Of a stretch of 64,000 bases of DNA, positions 25,462 to 35,565 are shown piece by piece. Both the position numbers and the translations under genes were made by a program. Each line of letters opens with the position of its first letter. The stretch's first letter is position 1. The stretch is taken from NCBI GenBank assembly GCA_024711345.1, contig JANJTA010000040.1, forward strand, positions 57,288 to 121,287, written 5' to 3'. This DNA is from Rhodanobacter sp. (GTDB taxonomy: Bacteria; Pseudomonadota; Gammaproteobacteria; Xanthomonadales; Rhodanobacteraceae). The notes beneath the pieces were generated by a model. The model had not been told where the DNA came from. It worked only from the letters and a program-made list of their open reading frames with translations, and made no database searches.

Positions 25462-28214
25462 ATGAACAACCGCAAGACATTGCTAGCCGCGAGCATCGTC
25501 GCCAGCCTGTGCGTCTCCGGCGCGCTGTATGCGCAGGATGCGGCGCAAGGCAGCGCTGCCACCACCCAGAGCCGTGCCGACAAGGCCAAGGCGAAGGAGC
25601 TTGCCACCGTCACCGTGGTCGGCATCCGCGACAGCGAAGCCGAGTCGCTGGCGCTGAAGAAGGAGGCCGCCTCGCACGTCGAGGTGGTCACCGCCGAGGA
25701 CATCGGCAAGCTGCCGGCCAAGAACGTGGCCGACACGCTGCAGCGCCTGCCCGGCGTCAACATCAGTTCGTCCAGCGCCAGCGAAGGCGGCTTCGACGAA
25801 AGCGACCGCGTCAGCCTGCGCGGCACCGCGCCCAGCCTCACCCAGACCCTGGTCAACGGCCACAGCGTGGGCACCGGCGACTGGTTCGTGCTGAGCCAGG
25901 TGCAGACCGTGGGCCGCAGCGTGAGCTACAGCCTGCTGCCGTCGGAGATCGTCAGCCAGGTGGTGGTGCACAAGACTTCCGAGGCCAGCATCGTCGAAGG
26001 CGGCAGCGCCGGCTCGGTCGACATCATCACGCGCAAGCCGCTGGAGTTCGCCAAGCCGGTCACTGCCGAGGCGTCGATCGGCGGCGTGTACTCGGACCTG
26101 CCCGGCGACACCAAGCCGCAGTTCAGCGGCCTGTTCAACTGGAAGAACGACGCCAACACCGTCGGCGTGCTGGTGCAGGCCTTCTACGAGAAGCGCAGCC
26201 TGCAGCGCAACGGCCAGGAGATCGTGGGCGGCTACAGCCAGATCGGCGCCAACGACCCGATCGCCGTCGCCCATCCGGACCTGGCCGGCGTCTACTACCC
26301 CAACCTCACCGGCGCGGCGCTGTTCACCCAGCAGCGCGAGCGCAAGGGCGGCGTGATCGACTTCGAGATCAAGCCCACCGACAACCTCACGCTGGACCTG
26401 AGCGGTTTCTACTCCAAGCTCAAGGCCGACAACTACAACCGCAACTACCTGATGTGGGCCAGCCAGTTCGTGCCCTCGGGCGCAGGCCTGCAGCCGGGCT
26501 ATACGGTCAGCAACAACGTGCTGACCAACGCGGTGTTCGCCCCGGTCGCCGGCAGCACCACGCCGTACGGCGTGTACGACCAGATCTCGCGTCCCGGCGC
26601 CTCGTCCGAGTCCAAGTACCTCACGCTGGACGCCGACTGGCGCGTTACCGACCACTTCGACCTGAAAGGCCAGATCGGCACCACCCGCGGCAGCGGCGCC
26701 AGCCCGACCCAGGACGTGATCGAGCTGGGCACCGCCGTGGGCGCGGGCGCCAACTGGATGATGCGCGGCATCGGCCGGCCGACCAACTGGAACCTGGGCG
26801 GCGACAACAGCTCGCCGTCGGGCATCTACCCGCAGGCCGGCTGGATCTTCGGCGGCCAGGGCATCAAGGTGAAGGACAAGGAGGACTGGGCGCAGTTCGA
26901 CGGCGAACTCAGCTTCGACGACGGCGCGCTCACCTCGCTGCAGTTCGGCGGCCGCTACGCCAAGCACGAGCGCAGCAACCCGTTCGAGGTGGCGCAGGGG
27001 CCGAACTGGGCCTCCGACTGGCAGAACCCGGCCGCCTATCCGACCAGCCCCAGAACTACCCCGGCGACTTCGGCAGCTCGCTCGGCGGCAGCTTCCCGTC
27101 CGACATCTGGTACTACACGCCGGGCCAGCTGGCGCAGATCGATGCGCAGTTCGCCAACCGCGACCCGGTCAGCCGCTTCTACTTCAACGACATCTACAAG
27201 GTGCAGGAGAAGGATTCGGCCGCCTACCTGCAGCTGAACTGGGAGTCGGGCATCGCCAGCGGCAACGTCGGCGTGCGCTACGTGAAGACCGACGAGACCA
27301 TCGGCTACACCAGTACCGCACCGGACGCGGAAGCCAGCAGCGTCACCGGCCCGATCACCGGCTCGGCGTTCGGCGACTACTACTGGAACGTCTACAAGCA
27401 CAGCTACGGCAAGCTGCTGCCCAGCGCCAACCTGAAGTTCGACCTCAACGACCAATGGGTGGCACGCTTCGCCGCCTCGCAGACGATGACCCGTCCGGAC
27501 TACTCCGCGCTGGCCGGCTCGGTGTCGGCCGACGACCTGACCCACACCGGCAGCGGCGGCAACCCCAAGCTGAAGCCGCTGATCTCGACCAACTTCGATG
27601 CGGCGGTGGAGTGGTACTTCGCGCCGCGCGGCCTGCTGTCGGCCGGCGTGTACGCGATGAACCTGAAGGACTACGTCAGCTTCGGCAACCAGGTGCGCAG
27701 CTTCAAGGACCTGCAGGCCACCCAGAACGCCGGCCACGACGTCTACTCGGACTACCTGATCAGCGTGCCGACCAACGTCAACGGCAAGGTGCGCGGCGTG
27801 GAGCTGAACTACATCCAGCCGATCGGCGACAACTTCGGCGTGCAGGCCAACTACACCTACGCCGACGCCCATGCCACCGGCGACAAGCCGCTGCAGGGCG
27901 CCTCGAAGAACACCTACAACGTGTCAGGCTACTTCGAGAACCAGCGCTTCAACGCGCGCGTCAGCTACACCTACCGCTCGCAGTTCTACGCCGGCGTGAG
28001 CCGCACCGACACCTACTTCCAGCAGGGCATCGGCAACCTCGCCGCCTCGTTCGGGGTGAATATCACCGACTGGATGGCGCTGTCGCTGGACGCGATGAAC
28101 CTCAACAAGCCGAAGCTGAAGTACTACACGCAGAACGCGGCCTACGGCAAACAGCCGTACGCGTTCTACGACAACGGCCGGCAGTACTACCTCAACCTGC
28201 GCTTCAAGCTCTGA
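25462..28214 (+). pseudogene. TonB-dependent receptor for GlcNAc/chitooligosaccharides, frameshifted
   Basis: The first part (25462 to about 27050) encodes a signal peptide, a plug domain (VTAEDIGKLPAKNVADTLQR, then LRGTAPSLTQTLVNG) and early barrel strands. The reading frame then breaks: at a run of four C residues (27048-27051) the product becomes Arg/Ala/Ser-rich and stops at 27237. The correct continuation (QNYPGDFGSSLGG, then strands to the terminal YYLNLRFKL) is in another frame up to 28214. Adding one C restores a single 917-residue receptor. This could be a base-calling error in the C-run, a true mutation, or phase variation. GGGGAGGAG precedes ATG 25462. The context and size suggest uptake of GlcNAc oligomers across the outer membrane. 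Confidence 0.85.
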
Positions 28215-28260
28215 CGCCGAAGTTCGACCCCGGGCCACGGACGGCCCGATCCTCCCCAAC

Positions 28261-28296
28261 CGGGCCCGGACCGTGCGTTGCCGGGCCCGCTTTTTT
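28261..28296 (+). terminator. rho-independent terminator after the TonB receptor
   Basis: CGGGCCCGG (28261-28269) pairs with CCGGGCCCG (28281-28289) around an 11-base loop and is followed by C and six T residues (28291-28296). It separates the receptor from the hexosaminidase gene, which begins 37 bases later. Confidence 0.88.
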
Positions 28297-28332
28297 GCTA
28301 GCGTGTTCCACTTGCCGCGACGGAGACCGCCG

Positions 28333-30636
28333 ATGAGCCGCCGTTTGATCCTGTTCGGCTGCGCGATCCTGGCGCTGGGCGGCGCCGGCTTCGTCCGTGC
28401 TGCCGCGCCGCCGGTGCCTGCGCTGTTGCCGCTGCCGGCGCAGCTGCACGTCGACGCCGGCCGCTTCACCGTCGATGCGCGCACGCCGATCGTGCTGGCC
28501 GACGAGGCTGCTTCGACCCTCCGCACCGGCGCCTGGCTGGCCGACGTGCTCGCACGCACCCGCGGCCTGCGGCTGCCGCTGAAGCATGGCGCAGCGGGCG
28601 CGCACGCGATCGTGCTGCGCCGCGACCCCGCCGCGCCGGTGGCGGACCGCGAAGGCTACACGCTCACCGTGACGCCCGACGGCATCCGCGTCGAGGCGCG
28701 CGACGACGCCGGCCTGTTCTACGGTGCGGTGACGCTGTGGCAGCTGCTCACGCCCGACGCGAAGCAGGGCGCGGTCGAGCTGCCCGCGCTGTCGATCCGC
28801 GACCAGCCGCGCTTCGCCTGGCGCGGACTGATGCTGGATTCGGTGCGGCACTTCCAGAGCGTCGCCGAGATCGAGCGCCTGCTGGAGCAGATGGCCCAGC
28901 ACAAGCTCAACACCTTCCACTGGCACCTCACCGACGACCAGGGCTGGCGCATCCAGATCAGGCGCTATCCCGAGCTCACCCGCATCGGCGCGTGGCGCAC
29001 GCCACCGGAGGCCGGACGCGAGGGCGAGCCGGAACGCTACGGCGGCTTCTACACGCAGGACGATATCCGCCGCATCGTCGCCTATGCCGCCGCGCGCTAC
29101 ATCACCGTGGTGCCGGAGATCGACATGCCGGGCCACGCGCAGGCGGCGGTGGCCGCGTATCCGCAATTCGGCGTCACCGGCCAGCGCCCGTCGGTGTCGA
29201 GCGACTGGGGCGTCAACCCGTACCTGTACAACGTCGACGATGCCACGTTCCGCTTCATCGAGAACGTGCTCGACGAGGTGATGGCGCTGTTCCCCTCGAC
29301 CTACATCCACGTGGGCGGCGACGAGGCGATCAAGGACCAGTGGCAGGCCGCGCCCGCGGTGCAGGCGAAGATGCGCGAGCTCGGCATCAAGAGCGAAGAC
29401 GCGCTGCAGGGCTGGTTCATCGGTCGCGTCGGCCGCTACCTCGACGCGCACGGGCGCCGGCTGGTCGGCTGGGACGAGATCCTCGACGGCGACAACGTGC
29501 CGGCCGACGCCACCGTGATGTCGTGGCGCGGCACCGACGGCGCGATCAAGGCGGCGCTGATGGGCCACGACGTGGTGCTGTCGCCCGCGCCGCAGCTGTA
29601 CTTCGATCACGTGCAGGGCGATCTCGCCGACGAGTACGCCGGTCGGCTCGGCGTGGAATCGCTGCAGAGCGTATACGCCTTCCCCACCGTGCCCGCGGTG
29701 CTGGGCGCGGCGCAGGCCAAGCACGTGCTGGGCGTACAGGCCAACGTGTGGACCGAGCACATGCCGACGTTTGCCCACGTGGAACATGCCGTGTTCCCGC
29801 GGCTGGCCGCGCTCGGCGAAGTGGCGTGGTCGCCCGTCGTGGCCAACGACTGGCCGGGCTTCCTCGCCCGCCTGCCGGCGCAGTTCGCGCGCTACCGCGC
29901 GCAGCGCGTCGGCTACGCCGACAGCGCCTTCGCGGTGGACGTCGGCACCGACCGCAACCTGGCGCTGGCCAGCGGCAGGGCCACGGTCACGCTGGCCAAC
30001 CAGGCCGGCTTCGGCGCCATCCACTACACGCTGGACGGCAGCGTGCCCACGCCGGCCTCGCCGCGCTACGGCGCGCCGTTCAACGTGACGCTGCCGGTCA
30101 CCGTGCGCGCCGCCAGCTTCGCCGCCGACGGCAGCGCGCTGGCCGCGCCGCGCCAGCGCGTGCTCGATCGCGCGGCGCTGCTCAGCCTGCCCGGCACGGC
30201 GCTGGCGAACTGCCCGGGCAGCGATTTCCGCCTGCGCCTGCAGCCCGCGCCCGACGCGCAGGACACGCAGCCGGTGTACGCGGTGAACGTGTTCGACGCC
30301 TGCCAGCTGGTTCCCGCCACCTGGATGGACGGCGCAAGCGCGATCCGCGTCGAAGCGGTGCGCCTGCCGCGCAACTTCGCGCTGGCGCACGAGCAGCGGC
30401 TGGTGGTGGCGCGTCCGCACGCCACGCCGTTCGGCGAGCTGGTGGTGCATGCCGACACCTGCGCTGGCGCCGTGCTGGCCAGCATGCCGTTGCCCGATCC
30501 GGCGCATGGCCCGAGCCGCTTCGAACTGCAGGCCCAGCTGCCCGCGCAGACCGGCGAACGCGGGCTGTGCCTGATCTACACCGCACCGATCGACGGGCCG
30601 CTGTACGCCATCGGCCGCGTGGCGCTGACGCCATGA
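28333..30636 (+). CDS. GH20 beta-N-acetylhexosaminidase
   Basis: A 767-aa exported glycosidase. Residues 1-24 are a signal peptide, about 25-150 the GH20 N-terminal alpha/beta domain, and about 155-510 the TIM barrel with FHWHLTDDQGWRI and the catalytic pair Asp330-Glu331 in HVGGDE. The rest is a C-terminal beta region that begins with a chitobiase-like segment (GAIHYTLDGSVPTPASPRYG). It should release GlcNAc from chitooligosaccharides or glycans in the periplasm by substrate-assisted catalysis. GGAG lies 7 bases before ATG 28333. It follows a strong terminator, so it may need its own promoter or read-through. Confidence 0.93.
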   Translation: MSRRLILFGCAILALGGAGFVRAAAPPVPALLPLPAQLHVDAGRFTVDARTPIVLADEAASTLRTGAWLADVLARTRGLRLPLKHGAAGAHAIVLRRDPAAPVADREGYTLTVTPDGIRVEARDDAGLFYGAVTLWQLLTPDAKQGAVELPALSIRDQPRFAWRGLMLDSVRHFQSVAEIERLLEQMAQHKLNTFHWHLTDDQGWRIQIRRYPELTRIGAWRTPPEAGREGEPERYGGFYTQDDIRRIVAYAAARYITVVPEIDMPGHAQAAVAAYPQFGVTGQRPSVSSDWGVNPYLYNVDDATFRFIENVLDEVMALFPSTYIHVGGDEAIKDQWQAAPAVQAKMRELGIKSEDALQGWFIGRVGRYLDAHGRRLVGWDEILDGDNVPADATVMSWRGTDGAIKAALMGHDVVLSPAPQLYFDHVQGDLADEYAGRLGVESLQSVYAFPTVPAVLGAAQAKHVLGVQANVWTEHMPTFAHVEHAVFPRLAALGEVAWSPVVANDWPGFLARLPAQFARYRAQRVGYADSAFAVDVGTDRNLALASGRATVTLANQAGFGAIHYTLDGSVPTPASPRYGAPFNVTLPVTVRAASFAADGSALAAPRQRVLDRAALLSLPGTALANCPGSDFRLRLQPAPDAQDTQPVYAVNVFDACQLVPATWMDGASAIRVEAVRLPRNFALAHEQRLVVARPHATPFGELVVHADTCAGAVLASMPLPDPAHGPSRFELQAQLPAQTGERGLCLIYTAPIDGPLYAIGRVALTP

Positions 30637-30665
30637 GCCCCCGATGGCGCGCGGGTCGCACGGCG

Positions 30666-30789
30666 CCCTCTCCTGCAAGACAGGGGAGGGTCGGGCGGCC
30701 GCAAGGGAGTCCTTCAGGTGAGGGGTTCGTTCTGGATCTTCCCCGCGATCCTGCGCTACCTCCTCCCTGCCTCTTCCTTGCAGAGGGAG
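30666..30789. repeat. palindromic repeat elements between the hexosaminidase and nagX
   Basis: CCCTCTCCTG (30666-30675) faces CAGGGGAGGG (30681-30690), with one mismatch, followed by a GGGTCGGG...GGTGAGGGGTT segment. A second hairpin-like CCTCCCTGC...GCAGAGGGAGG is at about 30762-30789. The unit resembles the repeats found inside the lhr gene at 40131-40238 and 41344-41542. Confidence 0.65.
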
Positions 30790-30820
30790 GCATTACGGTG
30801 TCGATGAGGTTTCCCGCCGC

Positions 30821-31882
30821 ATGAAACGCCTCGCCTCGCTCGATGCCCTGCGCGGCTGCACGGTGGCGGCCATGCTGCTGGTCAACGACGCCGGCGATTG
30901 GGCTCACGTCTACTGGCCGCTGGAACACGCGGCGTGGCACGGCCGCACGCCGACCGACCTGGTGTTTCCGTTCTTCCTGTTCGTGGTCGGCGTATCGGTG
31001 GCGCTGGCGATCCTGCCGCGGCTGGAGCAGGGCGCGGCGCCGTCCGCGCTGACCCGCGCTGCGCTGTGGCGTGCACTGCGCATCCTTGCGCTCGGCGTGG
31101 CGATCAACCTGCTGGCGGCGTGGTGGCTGCCGCAGGCGCACCTGCGCTTTCCCGGCGTGCTGCAGCGGATCGCGCTGTGCTTTGCCGGCGTGGCGCTGTT
31201 CGCGATCCACACGAAAGCGCGCACGCAGTGGTGGACGATCGCGGCACTGCTGCTCGGCTACTGGGGCTTGCTCCTGCTCGGCGGCTCGCTGGAGCCGTGG
31301 AGCAACCTCGCCAGCCGCGTGGACAGCGCGGTGTTCGGCAGCCACGTCTACCTGGTCGACCCGGCCAGCGGCCGCGGGCACGACCCGGAAGGCCTGCTCT
31401 CCACCTTGCCGGCGCTGGCCGGCGCCCTGCTCGGGCTGCGCATGGGCTGCTGGCTGCGCCGCGAACAACTGCGCAGGTTGCTGTTGGCCGGCGCCGCATG
31501 CCTGCTGCTTGGCGCGCTGTGGTCGTGGTGGCTGCCGTTCAACAAGAACCTGTGGACGCCCTCGTTCGTGCTGTGGACCAGCGGCTGGGCGGCGCTGGCG
31601 CTGCTGGCGTTCCACGTACTGATCGACCGCCGCGGCTGGCCGGCATGGGGTCGCCGCTTCGGCATCAACGCCATCGCCGCCTACGCCGGTTCCGAACTGC
31701 TGCAGATCGCACTGCCCGCGCTGGGCTGGCAGAAGCCGATCTACCGGCACGGGTTCGCCGACTGGATGACGCCGCGCTTCGGCCCGTACATACCGTCGCT
31801 GGCGTTCGCGCTGGCGTTCGTGGCGCTGTGGTGGCTGATCGTGTGGGCGATGGACCGGCGCGGCGTTTACCTCAAGCTTTAG
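30821..31882 (+). CDS. nagX: NagX-like membrane protein (DUF5009/HGSNAT family)
   Basis: A 353-aa polytopic membrane protein with about ten helices. The N-terminal RLASLDALRGCTVAAMLLVN and FPFFLFVVGVSVAL identify the family related to heparan-alpha-glucosaminide N-acetyltransferase. In bacteria the stand-alone form NagX is regularly found in GlcNAc operons, with an unproved role in sugar uptake or acetyl transfer. It lies 184 bases after the hexosaminidase, across a repeat-filled gap. The 208 bases after it (31883-32090) hold no gene that I can support. Confidence 0.87.
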   Translation: MKRLASLDALRGCTVAAMLLVNDAGDWAHVYWPLEHAAWHGRTPTDLVFPFFLFVVGVSVALAILPRLEQGAAPSALTRAALWRALRILALGVAINLLAAWWLPQAHLRFPGVLQRIALCFAGVALFAIHTKARTQWWTIAALLLGYWGLLLLGGSLEPWSNLASRVDSAVFGSHVYLVDPASGRGHDPEGLLSTLPALAGALLGLRMGCWLRREQLRRLLLAGAACLLLGALWSWWLPFNKNLWTPSFVLWTSGWAALALLAFHVLIDRRGWPAWGRRFGINAIAAYAGSELLQIALPALGWQKPIYRHGFADWMTPRFGPYIPSLAFALAFVALWWLIVWAMDRRGVYLKL

Positions 31883-32090
31883 GTGCATCGCGCTGACAGC
31901 GCGGCTAGCTCGTGCCTCGTAAAAAAACGCGCACGACGCGCGCGTGTCACCTGCCGCCATACATTACAAGCGCGAAATCTTCCTATGGACGGTCAACGCC
32001 TGCGCGTGAACAATCACCGCCGCTCGACGCCGGAAGCAGCGCGAAGCCGGCGATCCGGGTTATTGGTCGCATCGCCAGGGAGGGCGCGGT

Positions 32091-33365
32091 TTGTCACAGG
32101 GACTGTTTCGCCAGGAAGTCATCGACGCCCAACGCGGCGACTGGCTGGGATCGATCATCGTCGCCGCGCCATTGTCGCGTTGGTGGCTGACTACGCTGGC
32201 GTTGGCCGCGGCCGGCAGCATCGTCGCGTTTCTGTGCCTTGGCCATTACACGCGGCGTGAAACCGTCACCGGGCAGTTGGTGCCGAGCGCGGGCCTTCTC
32301 AACGTGGCAGCACCCGGCGCCGGCACCGTCACCCGCCTGCGCGTGCATGACGGCCAAGCGGTGAGAGCCGGCGACGTGCTGCTGGAACTTTCCAGCGAGC
32401 AGGACAGCGCCTCGCTGGGCGACACCCACGCCCTGGTCGGGGAGCAGCTGGCGACGCAGCGCGCGCGGCTGCAGGATGACCTGGCCAACCAAGCGCAGTC
32501 GGCGCACCAACAGGGTGAGGCGTTGCAGGCCAAGGCGGTCCTGCTGCGTGCACAGCTTGCACAGGTCGCCGGGCAATTGGACCTCCAGCGCCAGCAGGTC
32601 GACGGCAACCGGCAGATGCTCGAGCGTATCGAGCCGTTGGTCGCCAAAGGTTACGTCTCGGCGGTGCAGATGCAGCAGCAGAAGGCAGCACTGCTGGAGG
32701 CGCAGACGCAGTACCGGGCGCTGGTGCGCCAGCGGCTCGACACCCGGCAGCAGCTCGATGCCGTCCAGCAGCAGCTGGCCCAGCTGCCGCTGGACGAGGC
32801 CGCACGGCGCAACGACACCGAGCGCCAGCTCGCCAGCATCGCCCAGTCGATGGCGCAGAACGAGATGCAGCGCGCCGTGGTGCTGCGCGCGCCCCGCGAC
32901 GGCGTGGTGTCCGCCGTATTGCTGAAGGAAGGGCAGATGGTCGGCGCGGGGCAAGCGCTGCTGTCCATCCTGCCGGCTGGTTCCACGCTGCAGGCGCAGC
33001 TGCTGGTTCCCAGCCGCGCGATCGGCTTCATCGAACCGGGCAGCCAGGTGGTGATGCGCTACCAGGCCTTCGCCTACCAGAAGTTCGGTCAGCAGTACGG
33101 TCGCGTCGCCGACATCTCGCGCAGCGCGCTGACGCCGGTCGAGGTGGAGGCGCTGGTCGGACAACAGCCGCACGAACCCAGGTATCGCGTAAAGGTGGCA
33201 CTGGACAGCCAGCAGGTGCTGGCCTACGGCCGTCCCGAGCCGGTCAGGCCGGGCATGGCGCTGGACGCCGACATCCTGATGGAGCGGCGTCGGCTGGTCG
33301 AGTGGGTATTCGAGCCGCTGTATGGCATGGCGCACCGCCTGGCTGGGAGCGGTGGACATGGCTGA
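32091..33365 (+). CDS. HlyD-type adaptor of a peptide exporter
   Basis: A 424-aa membrane fusion protein of the type paired with C39 ABC exporters (CvaA/HlyD). The cytosolic N-terminus FRQEVIDAQ is characteristic, one TM helix lies at about 30-50, a long Gln-rich coiled coil runs from about 110 to 265, and lipoyl/beta-barrel parts flank it (VAAPGAGTVTRLRVHDGQAV and LRAPRDGVVSAVLLKEGQMV). The start is TTG 32091, with AGGGAGG upstream, because the family begins at this point and no ATG fits. The stop overlaps the exporter start by 8 bases. An outer membrane TolC-like partner is not encoded nearby, so a housekeeping TolC is probably used. Confidence 0.9.
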   Translation: MSQGLFRQEVIDAQRGDWLGSIIVAAPLSRWWLTTLALAAAGSIVAFLCLGHYTRRETVTGQLVPSAGLLNVAAPGAGTVTRLRVHDGQAVRAGDVLLELSSEQDSASLGDTHALVGEQLATQRARLQDDLANQAQSAHQQGEALQAKAVLLRAQLAQVAGQLDLQRQQVDGNRQMLERIEPLVAKGYVSAVQMQQQKAALLEAQTQYRALVRQRLDTRQQLDAVQQQLAQLPLDEAARRNDTERQLASIAQSMAQNEMQRAVVLRAPRDGVVSAVLLKEGQMVGAGQALLSILPAGSTLQAQLLVPSRAIGFIEPGSQVVMRYQAFAYQKFGQQYGRVADISRSALTPVEVEALVGQQPHEPRYRVKVALDSQQVLAYGRPEPVRPGMALDADILMERRRLVEWVFEPLYGMAHRLAGSGGHG

Positions 33366-35490
33366 CGGTACCGGCCAAGGGAGGCTGGCGAAGCCGCCGC
33401 GCGAGCATCGCATGTCGCTGCAATTCGGTTGGCGCCGCAGCCTGCCGATGTTGCTGCAGACCGAGGCCGCCGAGTGCGGTGTGGCTTGCCTGGCGATGGT
33501 GGCCGGTTTCCACGGCCACGACGTCGACCTGGCCGGATTGCGCCGGCGCTTCTCCACTTCGCTCAAGGGCGCCTCGCTGGCCCGGTTGATGGCGATGGCG
33601 GCGCAGCTGGGTTTCGCCTGCCGTCCGCTGAAGCTCGACATGGAAGATCTGACCCAGCTCAGGACGCCCTGCGTGTTGCATTGGGACCTCAACCATTTCG
33701 TGGTGCTCAGGTACGCTGGCCCACGCGGCGTCGTGATCCACGACCCCGCGCGCGGCATCCGCAAGCTGGGTTTGAAGGAGATTTCCGAGCACTTCACCGG
33801 CGTGGCGCTGGAGCTGAATCCCTCGGCCGACTTCGCGCCGGTGCGCGAGCGCCAGGCGGTTTCACTTCGCGCGCTGACCGGACGCGTGCGCGGATTGGTG
33901 CCGGCGCTGGCGCAGATCCTGCTGCTGGCGCTGGCGCTGGAGGTGTTCGCGCTGGCCGCGCCGTTCTACCTGCAGTGGGTGATGGACCAGGTGCTGGTAT
34001 CGGCCGACCGAGACCTGCTCGACCTGCTCGGCCTCGGTTTCATCGGCATCGCGGTGTTCTCCGCCACGATCACCGCAGCGCGCTCGTGGGCGGTCGCCTG
34101 GCTGGGCGCCACGCTCAACGTGCAGTGGGCCGGCAACCTGTTCGGGCACCTGATGCGGCTGCCGCTGGACTGGTTCGAGAAGCGCCACGTGGGCGACGTG
34201 GTGTCGCGCTTCGGCTCGATCCAAAGCATCCAGCGCACGCTGACCACGCAGTTCGTCGGCTCGCTGCTGGATGGCCTGATGTCACTGGTGACGCTGGCAG
34301 TGATGGCGCTCTACAGCGTGGGGCTCACCGCGCTGGTACTCGGCCTGTTCGTCGGCTACGGGCTGATCCGTTGGGCGTTCTTCCGCCCGTTGCGTCGCGC
34401 CAGCGAGGAGCAGATCGTGTATGCCGCGCGCCAGCAGAGCGAACTGCTCGAATCCATCCGCGGCGCCATGCCGATCAAGCTCGCCAACAAGCAGGGCGAG
34501 CGGCTGACGCGCTACACCAACGCCACCGTCGCTACCACCAACCGCGACATCGGCATCCAGCGCCTGGGCATCGCCTTCACCCTGGGCAACCAGCTGCTGT
34601 TCGGCATCGGCCGGGTAGCGATGATCTGGGTCGCCGCCACGCTGGCGCTGAGGAACGCCTTCTCCGCCGGCATGCTGATCGCCTTCATCGCCTATGCCGA
34701 CCAGTTCACCGGTCGCGCGGCCGGCCTGATCGACAAGTGGGTGGACTTCAGCATGCTGAAGCTGCATGCCGAGCGCGTGGCGGACATCGCGCTGAGCGCG
34801 CCGGAACAGGCGGCCGAGGCGAGCTGGCTCGGCCCGATCCCCGAGGCCGCCATCGAGCTGTGCAACGTCAGCTTCCGCTACGCCGAGGGCGAGCCGTGGA
34901 TCCTGCGGCATTGCAGCCTGCGCATCGAGGCGGGCGAGTCGGTAGCCATCGTCGGCCCCAGCGGTTGTGGCAAGAGCACGCTGGCGAAGATCGCGCTGGG
35001 CCTGCTGCAACCGACCGAGGGCGAGGTGCGCTTCGGCGGCATCGACATCCGCCAGCTGGGGCTGGACGCGTATCGCGGCTGGGTCGGCGCGGTGATGCAG
35101 GACGACCAGCTGTTCGCCGGTTCCATCGGCGACAACATCGCCTTCTTCGACCCCGACGCCACGCCGGCGCGGATCGAGGCCGCCGCGCGGCTGGCCGCCG
35201 TGCACGAGGACATCGCCGCGATGCCGATGGGCTACCAGAGCCTGGTCGGCGACATGGGCTCCAGCCTGTCCGGCGGGCAGAAGCAGCGGGTGATCCTGGC
35301 TCGGGCGCTGTACCGCCGACCGCGCCTGCTGGTGCTGGACGAGGCGACCAGTCACCTGGACTTGGATCGCGAACGGCGGGTCAACGCGTCGGTGCAGCGG
35401 TTGCGAATAACGCGAATCGTGATTGCACACCGACCGGAGACCGTGGCCGCGGCTGGAAAGGTCATGCAGTTGGGTAGCGGTGAGAGATGA
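33358..35490 (+). CDS. bacteriocin-processing ABC exporter with C39 peptidase domain
   Basis: A 710-aa fusion of three parts. The C39 cysteine peptidase (about 25-160) shows Gln34, Cys40 (QTEAAECGVAC), His113 (LNHFVVL) and Asp129 (HDP), all catalytic positions present. An ABC membrane domain follows (about 170-450), then a nucleotide-binding domain with Walker A GPSGCGKST, signature LSGGQKQR, Walker B LLVLDEATS and H-loop IAHRPE. The enzyme cuts double-glycine leaders and exports the peptide. The target is very probably the precursor encoded 75 bases downstream. Start 33358 overlaps the adaptor stop; Met19 (33412) is a possible alternative. Confidence 0.93.
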   Translation: MADGTGQGRLAKPPREHRMSLQFGWRRSLPMLLQTEAAECGVACLAMVAGFHGHDVDLAGLRRRFSTSLKGASLARLMAMAAQLGFACRPLKLDMEDLTQLRTPCVLHWDLNHFVVLRYAGPRGVVIHDPARGIRKLGLKEISEHFTGVALELNPSADFAPVRERQAVSLRALTGRVRGLVPALAQILLLALALEVFALAAPFYLQWVMDQVLVSADRDLLDLLGLGFIGIAVFSATITAARSWAVAWLGATLNVQWAGNLFGHLMRLPLDWFEKRHVGDVVSRFGSIQSIQRTLTTQFVGSLLDGLMSLVTLAVMALYSVGLTALVLGLFVGYGLIRWAFFRPLRRASEEQIVYAARQQSELLESIRGAMPIKLANKQGERLTRYTNATVATTNRDIGIQRLGIAFTLGNQLLFGIGRVAMIWVAATLALRNAFSAGMLIAFIAYADQFTGRAAGLIDKWVDFSMLKLHAERVADIALSAPEQAAEASWLGPIPEAAIELCNVSFRYAEGEPWILRHCSLRIEAGESVAIVGPSGCGKSTLAKIALGLLQPTEGEVRFGGIDIRQLGLDAYRGWVGAVMQDDQLFAGSIGDNIAFFDPDATPARIEAAARLAAVHEDIAAMPMGYQSLVGDMGSSLSGGQKQRVILARALYRRPRLLVLDEATSHLDLDRERRVNASVQRLRITRIVIAHRPETVAAAGKVMQLGSGER

Positions 35491-35495
35491 AAGTT

Positions 35496-35535
35496 TGCAG
35501 AGTTAAGTCACTCTGCACAACCGAGTCGGACGGTT
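35496..35535. promoter_or_regulatory. two dyads between exporter and peptide precursor
   Basis: TGCAGAGT-TAAGTC-ACTCTGCA (35496-35517) is a perfect 8-bp stem that begins 6 bases after the exporter stop. AACCG-N7-CGGTT (35519-35535) follows directly. There is no T-run. They may attenuate read-through, process the mRNA so that the peptide message outlives the exporter message, or serve as an operator. No clear promoter boxes were found. Confidence 0.45.
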
Positions 35536-35565
35536 GATCCGGCACTATGAAAGGGAGTAACACAT

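Noticed and set aside
27051..28214. Treating the second half of the GlcNAc TonB receptor as a separate gene
   Set aside because: It starts in mid-barrel, has no signal peptide or ribosome site and joins the first half perfectly if one C is added.
31985..32260. An open frame from ATG 31985 running into the HlyD-type gene
   Set aside because: It is in another frame than the adaptor, Arg-rich and overlaps it for most of its length.
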